From positions 372,001 to 436,000 of the forward strand of contig NZ_VKKZ01000019.1 in NCBI RefSeq assembly GCF_008271745.1: 64,000 bases of DNA. Direction: 5' to 3'. This document shows positions 44,958-53,180 of the stretch, in pieces. The notes below the pieces were generated by a model. That model was not told where the DNA came from. It saw nothing but the letters and a program-made list of their open reading frames with translations, and ran no database searches. Position numbers and translations under genes: made by a program. The stretch is from Rufibacter glacialis (GTDB lineage Bacteria > Bacteroidota > Bacteroidia > Cytophagales > Hymenobacteraceae). The stretch's first letter is position 1; the number at the start of each line of letters is the position of its first letter.

Positions 44958-44964
44958 GAGCTAA
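44947..44964. promoter_or_regulatory. TetR operator, proximal copy
   Basis: Perfect palindrome TTAGCTCCAAAGAGCTAA. It ends one base before the TetR ATG at 44966. The centres of the two operators are 44 bp apart (about four helical turns), and both share the left flank TACTTTAGCTC. Confidence 0.75.
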
Positions 44965-44965
44965 G

Positions 44966-45625
44966 ATGAGAGAAGAGATAGTGACCCAGGCGGTAGCGGC
45001 CTTCAACCGGAAAGGGATTAGCAACACCTCCCTTCGGGATATAGCCCAGGAGTTATCCATCAGTGATGGGCACCTGCGGTATTATTTTAAAACGAAGGAG
45101 GAGTTGGTGCTCACTATCTTTTCTGGCATGGCCGAGGAAATCGCTTCGCAGGCTACCCAATTGTATGATACGCAGGGGGCAGCCCCGGTATTGACCGCGC
45201 AACTCCTGGTACAGGCCCTTACCAAAACCTACGGCGTCATGTACCGCTACGTCTTTCTCTTCACAGAATCTACGGCTATCCTGGAGACATTCCCCCGGGT
45301 ATATGCCGCCTACCAGCAGCTCTTCCAAAACCGGCGCGACATGTTTCTGGCCCTTTTTGAGCAGTTCAAGAGAAAAGGAGACTTTGCCGGGGACGTGGAT
45401 GCCAACCTGTTTCCCTTGTTGTTTGAGCAAGTGTTCATTCTTTCAGACAATTGGGTGAAATACGCCAGGTTGCCCAAGAATAACTCCCTTTCAGAGGCGG
45501 CGCAGATCCAACATTATGTGGCAGTCACCATCGCCTTGTTCCTGCCTTACCTCAACGCCCGGTTGAAAACCGAGGTGGCAGATTGGCTTAGGGAGGTGGC
45601 GCAAGGGCTCTCTTCCAAGCTTTAA
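44966..45625 (+). CDS. TetR family transcriptional regulator
   Basis: A 219-residue regulator with an N-terminal HTH (about 1-48: NRKGISNTSLRDIAQELSIS, then DGHLRYYFKTKEELVL) and a helical ligand-binding C-terminal domain that is relatively long. HLRYYF replaces the more common GTLYYHF and is a variant seen in Bacteroidota TetR proteins. It is divergent from the zinc-ribbon/membrane operon. Two identical palindromes between the genes are almost certainly its own operators, so it should repress both directions. The ligand is unknown. Confidence 0.92.
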   Translation: MREEIVTQAVAAFNRKGISNTSLRDIAQELSISDGHLRYYFKTKEELVLTIFSGMAEEIASQATQLYDTQGAAPVLTAQLLVQALTKTYGVMYRYVFLFTESTAILETFPRVYAAYQQLFQNRRDMFLALFEQFKRKGDFAGDVDANLFPLLFEQVFILSDNWVKYARLPKNNSLSEAAQIQHYVAVTIALFLPYLNARLKTEVADWLREVAQGLSSKL

Positions 45626-45671
45626 AATGCTTTGCCAGGCGAAACGCTGAAGAGGACAAGCCATTCTTTTT

Positions 45672-45679
45672 TATCTTTG
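45672..45679 (+). promoter_or_regulatory. -7 promoter element of pyrD
   Basis: Perfect TATCTTTG, 18 nt before the GTG start. No good -33 element. Confidence 0.6.
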
Positions 45680-45696
45680 CCTAAACCCGAACCGCC

Positions 45697-46725
45697 GTGT
45701 ATAAAAATCTCATTCGTCCGTTACTGTTCCAGCTAGACCCTGAAAAGGTACACCACCTGACCACCTCCGCGCTGAAAACCGGATTCCAGCTTCCTTTGGC
45801 CAAATCCATCAGCCGGGGCATGTTTCAGGTCACTGACCCACGGCTGGAGCGCAAAGTCTTCGGACTCACGTTCCCCAACCCGGTGGGCCTGGCCGCCGGT
45901 TTTGACAAAGATGCCCGCATGATTGATGAGTTCGCGGAGCTGGGTTTCGGGTTCATAGAGATTGGCACGCTCACGCCCAAGCCGCAAGCGGGCAATCCCC
46001 GGCCCCGGTTGTTCCGGCTGCCGCAAGACGGCGCCATCATCAACCGCATGGGCTTCAACAATGAAGGCGTGGAAAAGGCGGTGGAACGGCTCAGGGCCCG
46101 CAAAAGCACCGTGATTGTGGGCGGTAACATCGGTAAGAACAAAGTGACGCCCAATGAGCAGGCCCTGCAAGATTACCTCCTTTGTTTTGATGCGCTCTAT
46201 GACGTGGTAGATTATTTTGTGGTGAACGTGAGTTCGCCCAATACCCCAGACCTGCGCGCGTTACAGGAAAAGGAGCCCTTGCTTGACTTGTTGAGCAACC
46301 TGCAGAACCGGAACCAAGGCAAAGCCAAGCCCAAGCCCCTGCTGCTCAAGATTGCCCCAGACCTGAACGAGGCCCAGCTAGACGACATAGTAGAGATTGC
46401 GGCCCAGACCCATCTGGCCGGGGTGATTGCCACCAACACCACCATTAGCCGGTCCGGGCTGCATGCTTCCCCAACCCAGATCACCGAGATCGGGGCCGGA
46501 GGACTCAGCGGCAAGCCCCTCACCAGCGCCTCTACCCAGGTGCTGCGGTACCTGCGCCAGCATCTGCCGGAAGAGGTGCGGCTGGTAGGGGTGGGCGGCA
46601 TCATGACCCCAGAAGACGCGCTGGAGAAACTTTCGGCCGGGGCCGATTTGGTACAATTATACACCGGTTTTATTTATGAGGGGCCCGGTCTGATCAAGCA
46701 GATTAACCAGCGGTTGCTCAGCTAA
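45697..46725 (+). CDS. pyrD: Dihydroorotate dehydrogenase (quinone), class 2
   Basis: A 342-residue FMN enzyme of pyrimidine synthesis, oxidising dihydroorotate and passing electrons to membrane quinone. The start is a GTG at 45697 ([20 protein letters not shown]), which supplies the amphipathic N-terminal quinone-channel helices of class 2. [13 protein letters not shown], the catalytic Ser block [15 protein letters not shown], and [34 protein letters not shown] (FMN phosphate site) are all present. Single gene after the TetR gene with its own promoter; pyrF is 4 kb downstream. Confidence 0.97.
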   Translation: MYKNLIRPLLFQLDPEKVHHLTTSALKTGFQLPLAKSISRGMFQVTDPRLERKVFGLTFPNPVGLAAGFDKDARMIDEFAELGFGFIEIGTLTPKPQAGNPRPRLFRLPQDGAIINRMGFNNEGVEKAVERLRARKSTVIVGGNIGKNKVTPNEQALQDYLLCFDALYDVVDYFVVNVSSPNTPDLRALQEKEPLLDLLSNLQNRNQGKAKPKPLLLKIAPDLNEAQLDDIVEIAAQTHLAGVIATNTTISRSGLHASPTQITEIGAGGLSGKPLTSASTQVLRYLRQHLPEEVRLVGVGGIMTPEDALEKLSAGADLVQLYTGFIYEGPGLIKQINQRLLS

Positions 46726-46786
46726 CTACTATATTTCAATAAGTAGATACAGGCAAAATGTTCAAGGCTAATTGAACGGAATAGTG

Positions 46787-46794
46787 TAGATTTG
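46787..46794 (+). promoter_or_regulatory. -7 promoter element of ftsK
   Basis: Perfect TAGATTTG, 15 nt before the ATG. An in-frame TTG inside it is not used as start. Confidence 0.6.
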
Positions 46795-46809
46795 AAGTTT
46801 GGAGACAGC

Positions 46810-49500
46810 ATGGCAACGAACACATATAAACGGGAAGTAGGGACTGGTCCGCGGCCTAAGAATGCGCCGAGAACGCAGCAGAATGAACCCAAGGGAAAGA
46901 CCGAGGCGCGTGCCCCCAAAGAGCCCAAACCCAAGCGGTCGCTCCCCAAAGTTCCCCAGCTTTCTTTCAACTTCCTCAAAGACCGGCGGCTGCAGCTGTT
47001 CATCGGGTTTTTCTTCCTGCTGTCTTCCTTGTACCTCACCATTGCCTTTGTCTCTTACCTGTTCACCGGTACTGCTGACCAGAGCGTGGTGGAATCTGTG
47101 ACCACCGAGGATGTGAAGGCGGCCGGTCTGGAGTCAGAGAACTGGCTGGGCCTTTTTGGCGCCTGGATTTCTGATTACTTCATTAACCGGTGGTTTGGCA
47201 TTGCCTCGTTTTTCTTTGTGCCCGTGGTATTCTACGTGGGGTATAAGATCGTTTTCCGCCGCACGTCCATTACGCTTTCCTCCGTGGTCACCCTTTGCCT
47301 CTTCGGGCTGCTGTGGGGTTGTGTCACCGCGGGTTACCTGGTACTGCTGAACCAGGCTACCGCTACCTATGGTTTTTTGAGCGGTGGTATTGGCTATGAA
47401 ACTGCCTTGTGGCTGCAGAGCCTGCTAGGCTGGGGAACCGGCTTGTTGATGGGCTTTGCGCTCATCGCCTTTATCATGTTCTTCTTCAACATCACTACCC
47501 TGGGCAGACCAAGGTTCCCTAAGATGATGACCTCGGCCCCGGCAGAAGCCGCCGCTCCGGTAGAGAAACCAGAAACCGGGGTATACGCCTCGCCTTCGGC
47601 GGGTATGAACCACCTCACCAATCCTTCCGGTACTTTTGAGCCAGAGGAGGAACCTGCTTTTCCGGCCCCGTTTTTAGTGCAGCAACAGCAGCAGGAAGAG
47701 GAGGAAGAAGAAGCCTACGACGAAGACGAGAACTACGACGAGGAACCGTATGACGAGGAAGAGTACTTAGAAGACGACGAGCCTCAGGAGGAAGAAGTAG
47801 AGGAGCCTCAGGAAGAACTGTTCTCCGTGAATGAACTGCCGGTGACGCCAAGGGCTTCCGTTCCCATGGCTTCTGTTCCCTTAGCCCTGGAGGTAGGCCA
47901 GGACAACGAGGTACTGCTGGAGGAAGACCTGGAGTTGGATATTGCTCAGGTGCCTTCTGAGGAGGAAGTAGACAACCTGGCGGTAAGCGAGAACTATGAC
48001 CCCACCTTGGACCTGCCTCGGTACCAATACCCGTCCATTGACTTGCTCACCGACTACGGCGTGGGTAAGGTGCAGGTGACCAAAGAGGAGCTGGAAGCCA
48101 ACAAAGACAAGATCGTAGAGACCCTGGGCAACTACAGCATCGGGATTGCCTCTATCAAAGCCACCATTGGGCCGACTGTGACCTTATATGAAATTGTACC
48201 GGAGGCCGGCGTGCGGATCTCCAAGATCAAAAGCCTGGAAGATGACATCGCGTTGAGCTTAGCGGCTCTGGGTATCCGGATCATCGCACCTATTCCGGGC
48301 AAAGGTACCATTGGTATTGAGGTGCCGAACAAGAAAAAGGAGATGGTCTCCATCAAGTCCATCCTGAGCACCGAGAAGTTCATGAAGAGCGAGATGGAGC
48401 TTCCCATCGCCTTCGGGAAAACCATCACCAACGAGGTCTTCATCACCGACCTGGCCAAAATGCCCCATTTACTCATGGCAGGGGCCACGGGTCAAGGAAA
48501 GTCTGTTGGTTTGAATGCCATTCTTACTTCCCTGCTGTACAAACGTCACCCTTCGCAATTGAAGTTCGTGTTGGTGGATCCCAAGAAAGTGGAATTATCC
48601 CTTTTCAATAAGATTGAGCGCCACTTCCTGGCCAAACTGCCTGATACTGATGAGGCCATCATCACTGATACCAAGAAGGTGGTACACACGCTGAACTCGC
48701 TCTGTATGGAGATGGACCAGCGCTATGACCTGCTCAAAGACGCCGGGTGCCGGAACCTGAAGGAGTATAACCTCAAGTTTGTGGAGCGCCGCCTCAACCC
48801 CAAGAAGGGCCACAAGTTCATGCCGTACATCGTGCTGGTGATTGACGAGTTAGCCGATTTGATGATGACTGCCGGAAAAGAGGTGGAAACGCCCATCGCG
48901 CGTCTGGCCCAGCTGGCCCGCGCCATTGGGATTCACCTGGTAGTGGCCACGCAGCGCCCCAGCGTGAACGTGATCACGGGTATCATCAAGGCCAACTTCC
49001 CGGCGCGGATCTCTTTCAAGGTAACGTCCAAGATTGACTCCCGTACCATCTTAGATACCGGCGGGGCCGATCAGTTGATAGGCCAGGGTGACATGTTGTT
49101 CTCGCTAGGTTCTGACCTGATCAGGGTGCAGTGCGCGTTCGTGGATACCCCGGAAGTAGACCGCATCTGTGATTTCATTGGCGAGCAGCAAGGCTACTCA
49201 GATGCCTACCTGCTGCCGGAGTTCCTGGGTGATGAGAGCGGGAACGACAAAGCCGAGTTTGACCCTAGTAACAAGGATGCCATGTTTGAGGAGGCCGCCC
49301 GCATTGTGGTCACCCACCAGCAGGGAAGCACCTCCTTGCTGCAACGCCGCCTGAAACTGGGTTATAACCGCGCCGGCCGTTTGATTGACCAATTGGAGGC
49401 TGCCGGCGTGGTAGGCCCGTTTGAGGGCAGCAAGGCGCGCGAGGTTTTAATTCCGGATGAGTACAGTTTGGAACAGTTATTGAATAACATGCAACCGTAA
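46810..49500 (+). CDS. ftsK: DNA translocase FtsK/SpoIIIE
   Basis: The chosen ATG at 46810 (MATNTYKREVGT) gives 896 residues. A basic cytoplasmic N-terminus precedes four hydrophobic helices (about 58-225). A long acidic, Gln/Glu/Asp/Tyr-rich linker follows (about 290-340, QQQQQEEEEEEAYDEDENYD). The motor has Walker A at 558-565 (GATGQGKS), a Walker B region VLVIDELADLMM, and a C-terminal winged-helix gamma domain (TSLLQRRLKLGYNRAGRLID). It pumps chromosomal DNA at the septum and activates Xer recombination. Co-oriented with the LolA-like gene 37 bp downstream, a pairing seen in other Bacteroidota. Confidence 0.97.
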   Translation: MATNTYKREVGTGPRPKNAPRTQQNEPKGKTEARAPKEPKPKRSLPKVPQLSFNFLKDRRLQLFIGFFFLLSSLYLTIAFVSYLFTGTADQSVVESVTTEDVKAAGLESENWLGLFGAWISDYFINRWFGIASFFFVPVVFYVGYKIVFRRTSITLSSVVTLCLFGLLWGCVTAGYLVLLNQATATYGFLSGGIGYETALWLQSLLGWGTGLLMGFALIAFIMFFFNITTLGRPRFPKMMTSAPAEAAAPVEKPETGVYASPSAGMNHLTNPSGTFEPEEEPAFPAPFLVQQQQQEEEEEEAYDEDENYDEEPYDEEEYLEDDEPQEEEVEEPQEELFSVNELPVTPRASVPMASVPLALEVGQDNEVLLEEDLELDIAQVPSEEEVDNLAVSENYDPTLDLPRYQYPSIDLLTDYGVGKVQVTKEELEANKDKIVETLGNYSIGIASIKATIGPTVTLYEIVPEAGVRISKIKSLEDDIALSLAALGIRIIAPIPGKGTIGIEVPNKKKEMVSIKSILSTEKFMKSEMELPIAFGKTITNEVFITDLAKMPHLLMAGATGQGKSVGLNAILTSLLYKRHPSQLKFVLVDPKKVELSLFNKIERHFLAKLPDTDEAIITDTKKVVHTLNSLCMEMDQRYDLLKDAGCRNLKEYNLKFVERRLNPKKGHKFMPYIVLVIDELADLMMTAGKEVETPIARLAQLARAIGIHLVVATQRPSVNVITGIIKANFPARISFKVTSKIDSRTILDTGGADQLIGQGDMLFSLGSDLIRVQCAFVDTPEVDRICDFIGEQQGYSDAYLLPEFLGDESGNDKAEFDPSNKDAMFEEAARIVVTHQQGSTSLLQRRLKLGYNRAGRLIDQLEAAGVVGPFEGSKAREVLIPDEYSLEQLLNNMQP

Positions 49501-49537
49501 GCAACGCTTAGCAGTTATTCCATCTAAAGAACTACCC

Positions 49538-50191
49538 ATGAAACGAATATTCTCATTTCTGCTCGCGCTGATAACCTTGGTACCCTTGGCCCAGGCGCAG
49601 AACGTGCAGAAAGACCCGCAGGCCGAAAAGGTATTGGATGCCATGAGCAAAAAATACCAGGCCATGAACGCCTTTAAGGTTGGTTTTACCCAAACCGTAG
49701 AGAGCCCATCAGCGAAGGTGAAGGAATCCATCAACGGAGACATCACAGTGTCAGGCAACAAGTACCGCCTGGCCGTGGCCGGACAGGAGATCATCAACAA
49801 CGGCGCCACCGTCTGGACCATCATGAAGAAGGAGGGCGAAGTGACCATCTCAGACAATGACCCAGATGAGCAGGAGATGACCCCTAACCAAATCTACACG
49901 CTCTACAAGAATGGCTACCGCTACGTATATGCCGGCGAGGAGAAAGAGGGTGGTGAGGCTGTGCATGTGATTGATTTGACCCCCAATGACCGGGAGAACC
50001 AGATTTTCAAGGTGCGCCTCCACATCAGTAAAAAAGACAACTCCTTGAAGTCCTGGAAGATGTTCCGCAAGAACGGGAACCGGTATTCCTACAAGATCAA
50101 CAAGTTCACGGCCAACCCGCCCGTAGATGCCGGCACCTTTGCCTTTGACCGCGCCAAGTACAAAGGCCTGAAAGTGGTAGACCTTCGGTAA
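49538..50191 (+). CDS. LolA-like outer-membrane lipoprotein carrier protein
   Basis: A 217-residue exported protein: signal peptide 1-20 (MKRIFSFLLALITLVPLAQA), then a LolA/LolB-like half-barrel (ILDAMSKKYQAMNAFKVGFT type start, NKYRLAVAGQEIINNGATVW, and YKINKFTANPPVDAGTFAFD at the end). It should shuttle lipoproteins or related lipids across the periplasm. The gene follows ftsK by 37 bp and probably shares its transcript. A terminator is at 50222-50265. Confidence 0.9.
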   Translation: MKRIFSFLLALITLVPLAQAQNVQKDPQAEKVLDAMSKKYQAMNAFKVGFTQTVESPSAKVKESINGDITVSGNKYRLAVAGQEIINNGATVWTIMKKEGEVTISDNDPDEQEMTPNQIYTLYKNGYRYVYAGEEKEGGEAVHVIDLTPNDRENQIFKVRLHISKKDNSLKSWKMFRKNGNRYSYKINKFTANPPVDAGTFAFDRAKYKGLKVVDLR

Positions 50192-50221
50192 TTCTGAACA
50201 TCACCAACAGAATCCTTCATA

Positions 50222-50265
50222 AAAACAGAGAGGCTCCCGCTGAAAAGCAGGAGCCTCTCTGTTTT
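50222..50265 (+). terminator. Terminator of the ftsK-LolA operon
   Basis: Perfect 16-bp stem AAAACAGAGAGGCTCC with its complement, 12-nt loop. Confidence 0.9.
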
Positions 50266-50297
50266 GAGGCCATTTTCAAAAAAGTAGCCATGAAATC
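50261..50297. repeat. Dispersed intergenic palindrome copy
   Basis: GTTTTGAGGCCATTTTC then AAAAAAGTAGCCATGAAATC; overlaps the terminator T-run. Confidence 0.6.
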
Positions 50298-50360
50298 TGT
50301 TGCTTCAATATACCTGCCTGCCTGCCAGCCTCAAGGAACAGGAACCCCCTGAAACGGCAA

Positions 50361-50749
50361 AGACCTCACAGGTTTACCTGTGAGGTCTACCATTGTCTAC
50401 TCACGCATAACCTATTCCAGTCTTTCCTTCGAGCGCCTCGCTTTTGGCCCTGGATAAACGATTGCTAAGCAGAACAGACAGCTCAGGCCGAAAGGGCAGT
50501 GCGAGAAGGGAAGACAGGGCCTCGCGGCCGTGAGCGCTTAGCGGCGGCTATGCAAAGAGCCGTACTTGGATCAACGCCAGCAGCGGAAATACCAAGGGAA
50601 TAGCGTATCGCATGCACAAAACAGCTATAAGCAGAAGCAGAGAGGAAGGGCAGAGGCAATTGGTGCAGGAACCGCCATCTACGACAGTCCATCATTTAGA
50701 GGAGCCTTTTCCTCTGCGAGCGTGAGACAAGGCAGTGCCTTGTCTCTAC
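50361..50749 (+). repeat. Composite palindromic element, copy 3
   Basis: beta (50361-50388, AGACCTCACAGGTTTACC form with a short loop), epsilon (about 50398-50640, with GGCCGTGAGCGCTTAGCGG and CGAGCGCCTCGCTTTTGGCC) and delta (50722-50749, GAGACAAGGCAGTGCC then TTGTCTC). The alpha and zeta modules of copies 1 and 2 are missing. It fills most of the 760-bp gap before pyrF. Confidence 0.85.
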
Positions 50750-50890
50750 CATACATCACAAAAGATAAAATCCATAATGGAAAAAATAAAGGAAAGGCGC
50801 TATTGCCCAGAAACCATGAACTCCTAGCGACCGCTTGGAGACAGCAAAGCTCCAGCTCCCCTAGGTCATTATCTTCAACGTCTATTTTTC

Positions 50891-50919
50891 GCCTGTTTTC
50901 CCTGAAACAAAGCGAAAAC
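50891..50919. repeat. Dispersed intergenic palindrome copy directly upstream of the pyrF -7 element
   Basis: GCCTGTTTTCCCTGAAAC then AAAGCGAAAAC; 4 nt before TAGCTTTG. Confidence 0.6.
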
Positions 50920-50923
50920 ACTT

Positions 50924-50931
50924 TAGCTTTG
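50924..50931 (+). promoter_or_regulatory. -7 promoter element of pyrF
   Basis: Perfect TAGCTTTG, 21 nt before the ATG at 50953. Confidence 0.65.
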
Positions 50932-50952
50932 TGTAGACTTACGTTTTGCCTC

Positions 50953-51783
50953 ATGACCAGACAGGAACTATTTGAACAGATCCAGCGCAAGCGCTCGTAT
51001 TTGTGCATCGGGTTAGATACAGACATCAAAAAGATCCCGCCGCACTTGCTCAAAGAAGAAGATCCGCTTTTTGAGTTCAACCGGCAAATCATTGAAGCCA
51101 CGGCAGACCTGTGCGTGGCCTACAAGCCCAACATCGCCTTCTATGAAGCGCACGGTCCCAAAGGCTGGGTAAGCCTGGAGCGCACCTTAAAAGTTATTCC
51201 TCAGGATATTTTCACCGTCGCAGACGCCAAGCGCGGCGACATTGGCAATACCTCTGAGCTGTATGCCCGGGCCTTCTTTGACCAGATGTCTTTTGACTCG
51301 CTCACCGTGGCCCCGTACATGGGCATAGATTCAGTGACGCCTTTTCTGCAGTTCCCCAACAAATGGGTCATTCTTCTGGCGCTGACTTCTAACCCAGGGC
51401 ATGATGATTTCCAGTTGCTGAGCGTGGTGTCTGAAGGCAAATCGTATTTTATGTTTGAGAAGGTGATCCAGAACAGCAAAGCCTGGGGAACCCCAGACAA
51501 CATGATGTATGTGGTGGGGGCTACCCGCCATGATTACCTGGAGCGGGTGCGTTACCTGGCCCCCGACCACTTCCTGCTGGTGCCCGGCGTTGGTGCGCAG
51601 GGAGGCAGCCTGGAGGAAGTCTCTAAATTCGGCATGAACAAGCAATGTGGTCTTTTGGTCAACTCTGCCCGCCAGATTATCTATGCCTCCCAAGGGGAAG
51701 ACTTCGCAGAGAAGGCTCGGGCCGCAGCTCTGGCCGTGCAGCAGGAAATGGAGCGGTATCTGAACGAATATCTTCCTAAGTAG
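50953..51783 (+). CDS. pyrF: Orotidine 5'-phosphate decarboxylase, type 2
   Basis: The ATG at 50953 ([20 protein letters not shown]) gives 276 residues. The frame is open for 129 more codons upstream, but those cross a repeat and the promoter and are not coding. Catalytic [11 protein letters not shown] holds Asp91, Lys93 and Asp96; [10 protein letters not shown] near the start and [14 protein letters not shown] near the end complete the barrel. It makes UMP from OMP, the last step of de novo pyrimidine synthesis. pyrD lies upstream at 45697, separated by ftsK and the LolA-like gene. Confidence 0.97.
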   Translation: MTRQELFEQIQRKRSYLCIGLDTDIKKIPPHLLKEEDPLFEFNRQIIEATADLCVAYKPNIAFYEAHGPKGWVSLERTLKVIPQDIFTVADAKRGDIGNTSELYARAFFDQMSFDSLTVAPYMGIDSVTPFLQFPNKWVILLALTSNPGHDDFQLLSVVSEGKSYFMFEKVIQNSKAWGTPDNMMYVVGATRHDYLERVRYLAPDHFLLVPGVGAQGGSLEEVSKFGMNKQCGLLVNSARQIIYASQGEDFAEKARAAALAVQQEMERYLNEYLPK

Positions 51784-51795
51784 GCGTTATTGCTT

Positions 51796-51824
51796 AATTC
51801 TGAAATAAATAGCCCATAAACGGG
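51796..51824. repeat. Dispersed intergenic palindrome copy
   Basis: AATTCTGAAATAAATAGCCC then ATAAACGGG, 13 nt after the pyrF stop; half-length copy. Confidence 0.45.
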
Positions 51825-51878
51825 AACAGGGTCAGTTGCGTATGCGCAGGAAGGCTTTGACCCTTGTTCCCGTTTTCT

Positions 51879-53180
51879 ATGAAAGAAGATTTCCTGCACT
51901 ACGTCTGGCGTTTTCAGTACTATAAAAAGGAGGGCTTAGTCACCACCGCGGGCCAGGAAGTGGTGGTGTTGCAGCCGGGCTTGTACAATAAATCAGATGC
52001 TGGCCCAGACTTCTTCGGCGCCCGGGTACGGGTAGGTCCAACAGAATGGGTGGGCAGTGTGGAAATCCACCTCAAAGCTTCTGATTGGCGCCGGCACCAA
52101 CACCATCAAGATGCCAAATACAACCAGGTGGTGTTGCACGTGGTGTGGGAAAATGATGCGCCCGTTTACCGCGAAGACGGTTCCGAGATGCCTACCCTGG
52201 AGCTGAGGGGGCGGGTGGCCCTGCCCTTGCAGGCGGCTTACCAGGAACTGCTCTGGAGCCAGGAAGTCCTTCCCTGTGCGGCCCAAGCCTCTTCCGTGGA
52301 CCCGGTTTATAAATCTTCCATGATGGACCAGGCCTTGTTAAGCCGGCTGGAGGTCAAAGCAGGTCTGGTGCTGGAGCGCCTGGCCCAGAACCGGCAGGAC
52401 TGGGAGAGCACCGTCTACCAGACATTGGCAGCCGGGTTTGGGTTCAAGATCAACCAGGAGGCTTTTCTGCAGCTCACGCAAGTGCTTCCCTGGAATATCG
52501 CGAACAAATACCGGCCGGTGCCCAAACAACTGGAGGCCCTGGTGTTTGGGCAGGCCGGGCTTTTGACGGAGAAGGAAGGGGAGATGCCAGACCCGAATGT
52601 AGAGGCCTTACAGAAAGAACACCACTATCTTCGGCAGAAACATTCCCTGTCTGAGCCGCTGCCACGAAGTGCCTGGAATTTCCTTCGGCTCAGGCCCGCC
52701 AATTTTCCGGCGGTTAGGTTGGGGCAGTGGTATGCGGTGCTGCGGGCGCACCCACACCTTTGGTCGGCTATGGTAGAATGTTCCACCCTGGACGAGTATT
52801 TTCGCTTTTTCAAGCAGACAGCCCCTTCATACTGGCAGACCCATACGAACCCCGGAAAAATGGCCTCTCGCCCATTTTCTATCATAGGGAGTGAAAGTAT
52901 CCAGGGGCTATTGATCAACGTGGTCGCCCCACTGCTAGTGGCTTACAGCCGGCGCATGGACAATGCCACGTATCAGGAAAAGGCGGTGGAACTGCTGGAG
53001 ACTCTTCCCAAAGAACAAAACAAAGTTACCCGCTTGTTTACCGGCCTCGGGTTCCCGCACCGCAGCGCCGCCGATTCGCAGGCGCTCTTAGGCCTGCACC
53101 ACGCATACTGTGCTCCCCGGAAATGCGTACATTGCGCCATTGGGCATCGCCTGATGAAACAGAACCTTTCCCTTGCATGA
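51879..53180 (+). CDS. DUF2851 family protein
   Basis: The ATG at 51879 (MKEDFLHYVWRFQYYKKEGL) gives 433 residues; a TTG 15 nt upstream is rejected. The family blocks are FLHYVWRFQYYKKEGLVT, GPDFFGARVRVGPTEWVGSV, EIHLKASDW, VVLHVVWENDAPVYREDG, and a Cys-rich end YCAPRKCVHCAIGHRLM, which could bind metal. DUF2851 proteins are almost confined to Bacteroidota and have no known reaction to my knowledge. The stop overlaps the next start (ATGA), indicating coupling. Confidence 0.93.
   Translation: MKEDFLHYVWRFQYYKKEGLVTTAGQEVVVLQPGLYNKSDAGPDFFGARVRVGPTEWVGSVEIHLKASDWRRHQHHQDAKYNQVVLHVVWENDAPVYREDGSEMPTLELRGRVALPLQAAYQELLWSQEVLPCAAQASSVDPVYKSSMMDQALLSRLEVKAGLVLERLAQNRQDWESTVYQTLAAGFGFKINQEAFLQLTQVLPWNIANKYRPVPKQLEALVFGQAGLLTEKEGEMPDPNVEALQKEHHYLRQKHSLSEPLPRSAWNFLRLRPANFPAVRLGQWYAVLRAHPHLWSAMVECSTLDEYFRFFKQTAPSYWQTHTNPGKMASRPFSIIGSESIQGLLINVVAPLLVAYSRRMDNATYQEKAVELLETLPKEQNKVTRLFTGLGFPHRSAADSQALLGLHHAYCAPRKCVHCAIGHRLMKQNLSLA

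Noticed and set aside
46792-46809. TTG start for ftsK
   Set aside because: It lies inside the promoter -7 element; ATG 46810 is the natural start. Similar TTG extensions at 38144 and 51864 were dropped for the same kind of reason.
50566-50952. 129-codon upstream extension of pyrF
   Set aside because: It runs through the composite repeat and over the pyrF promoter; the family starts at the ATG at 50953.
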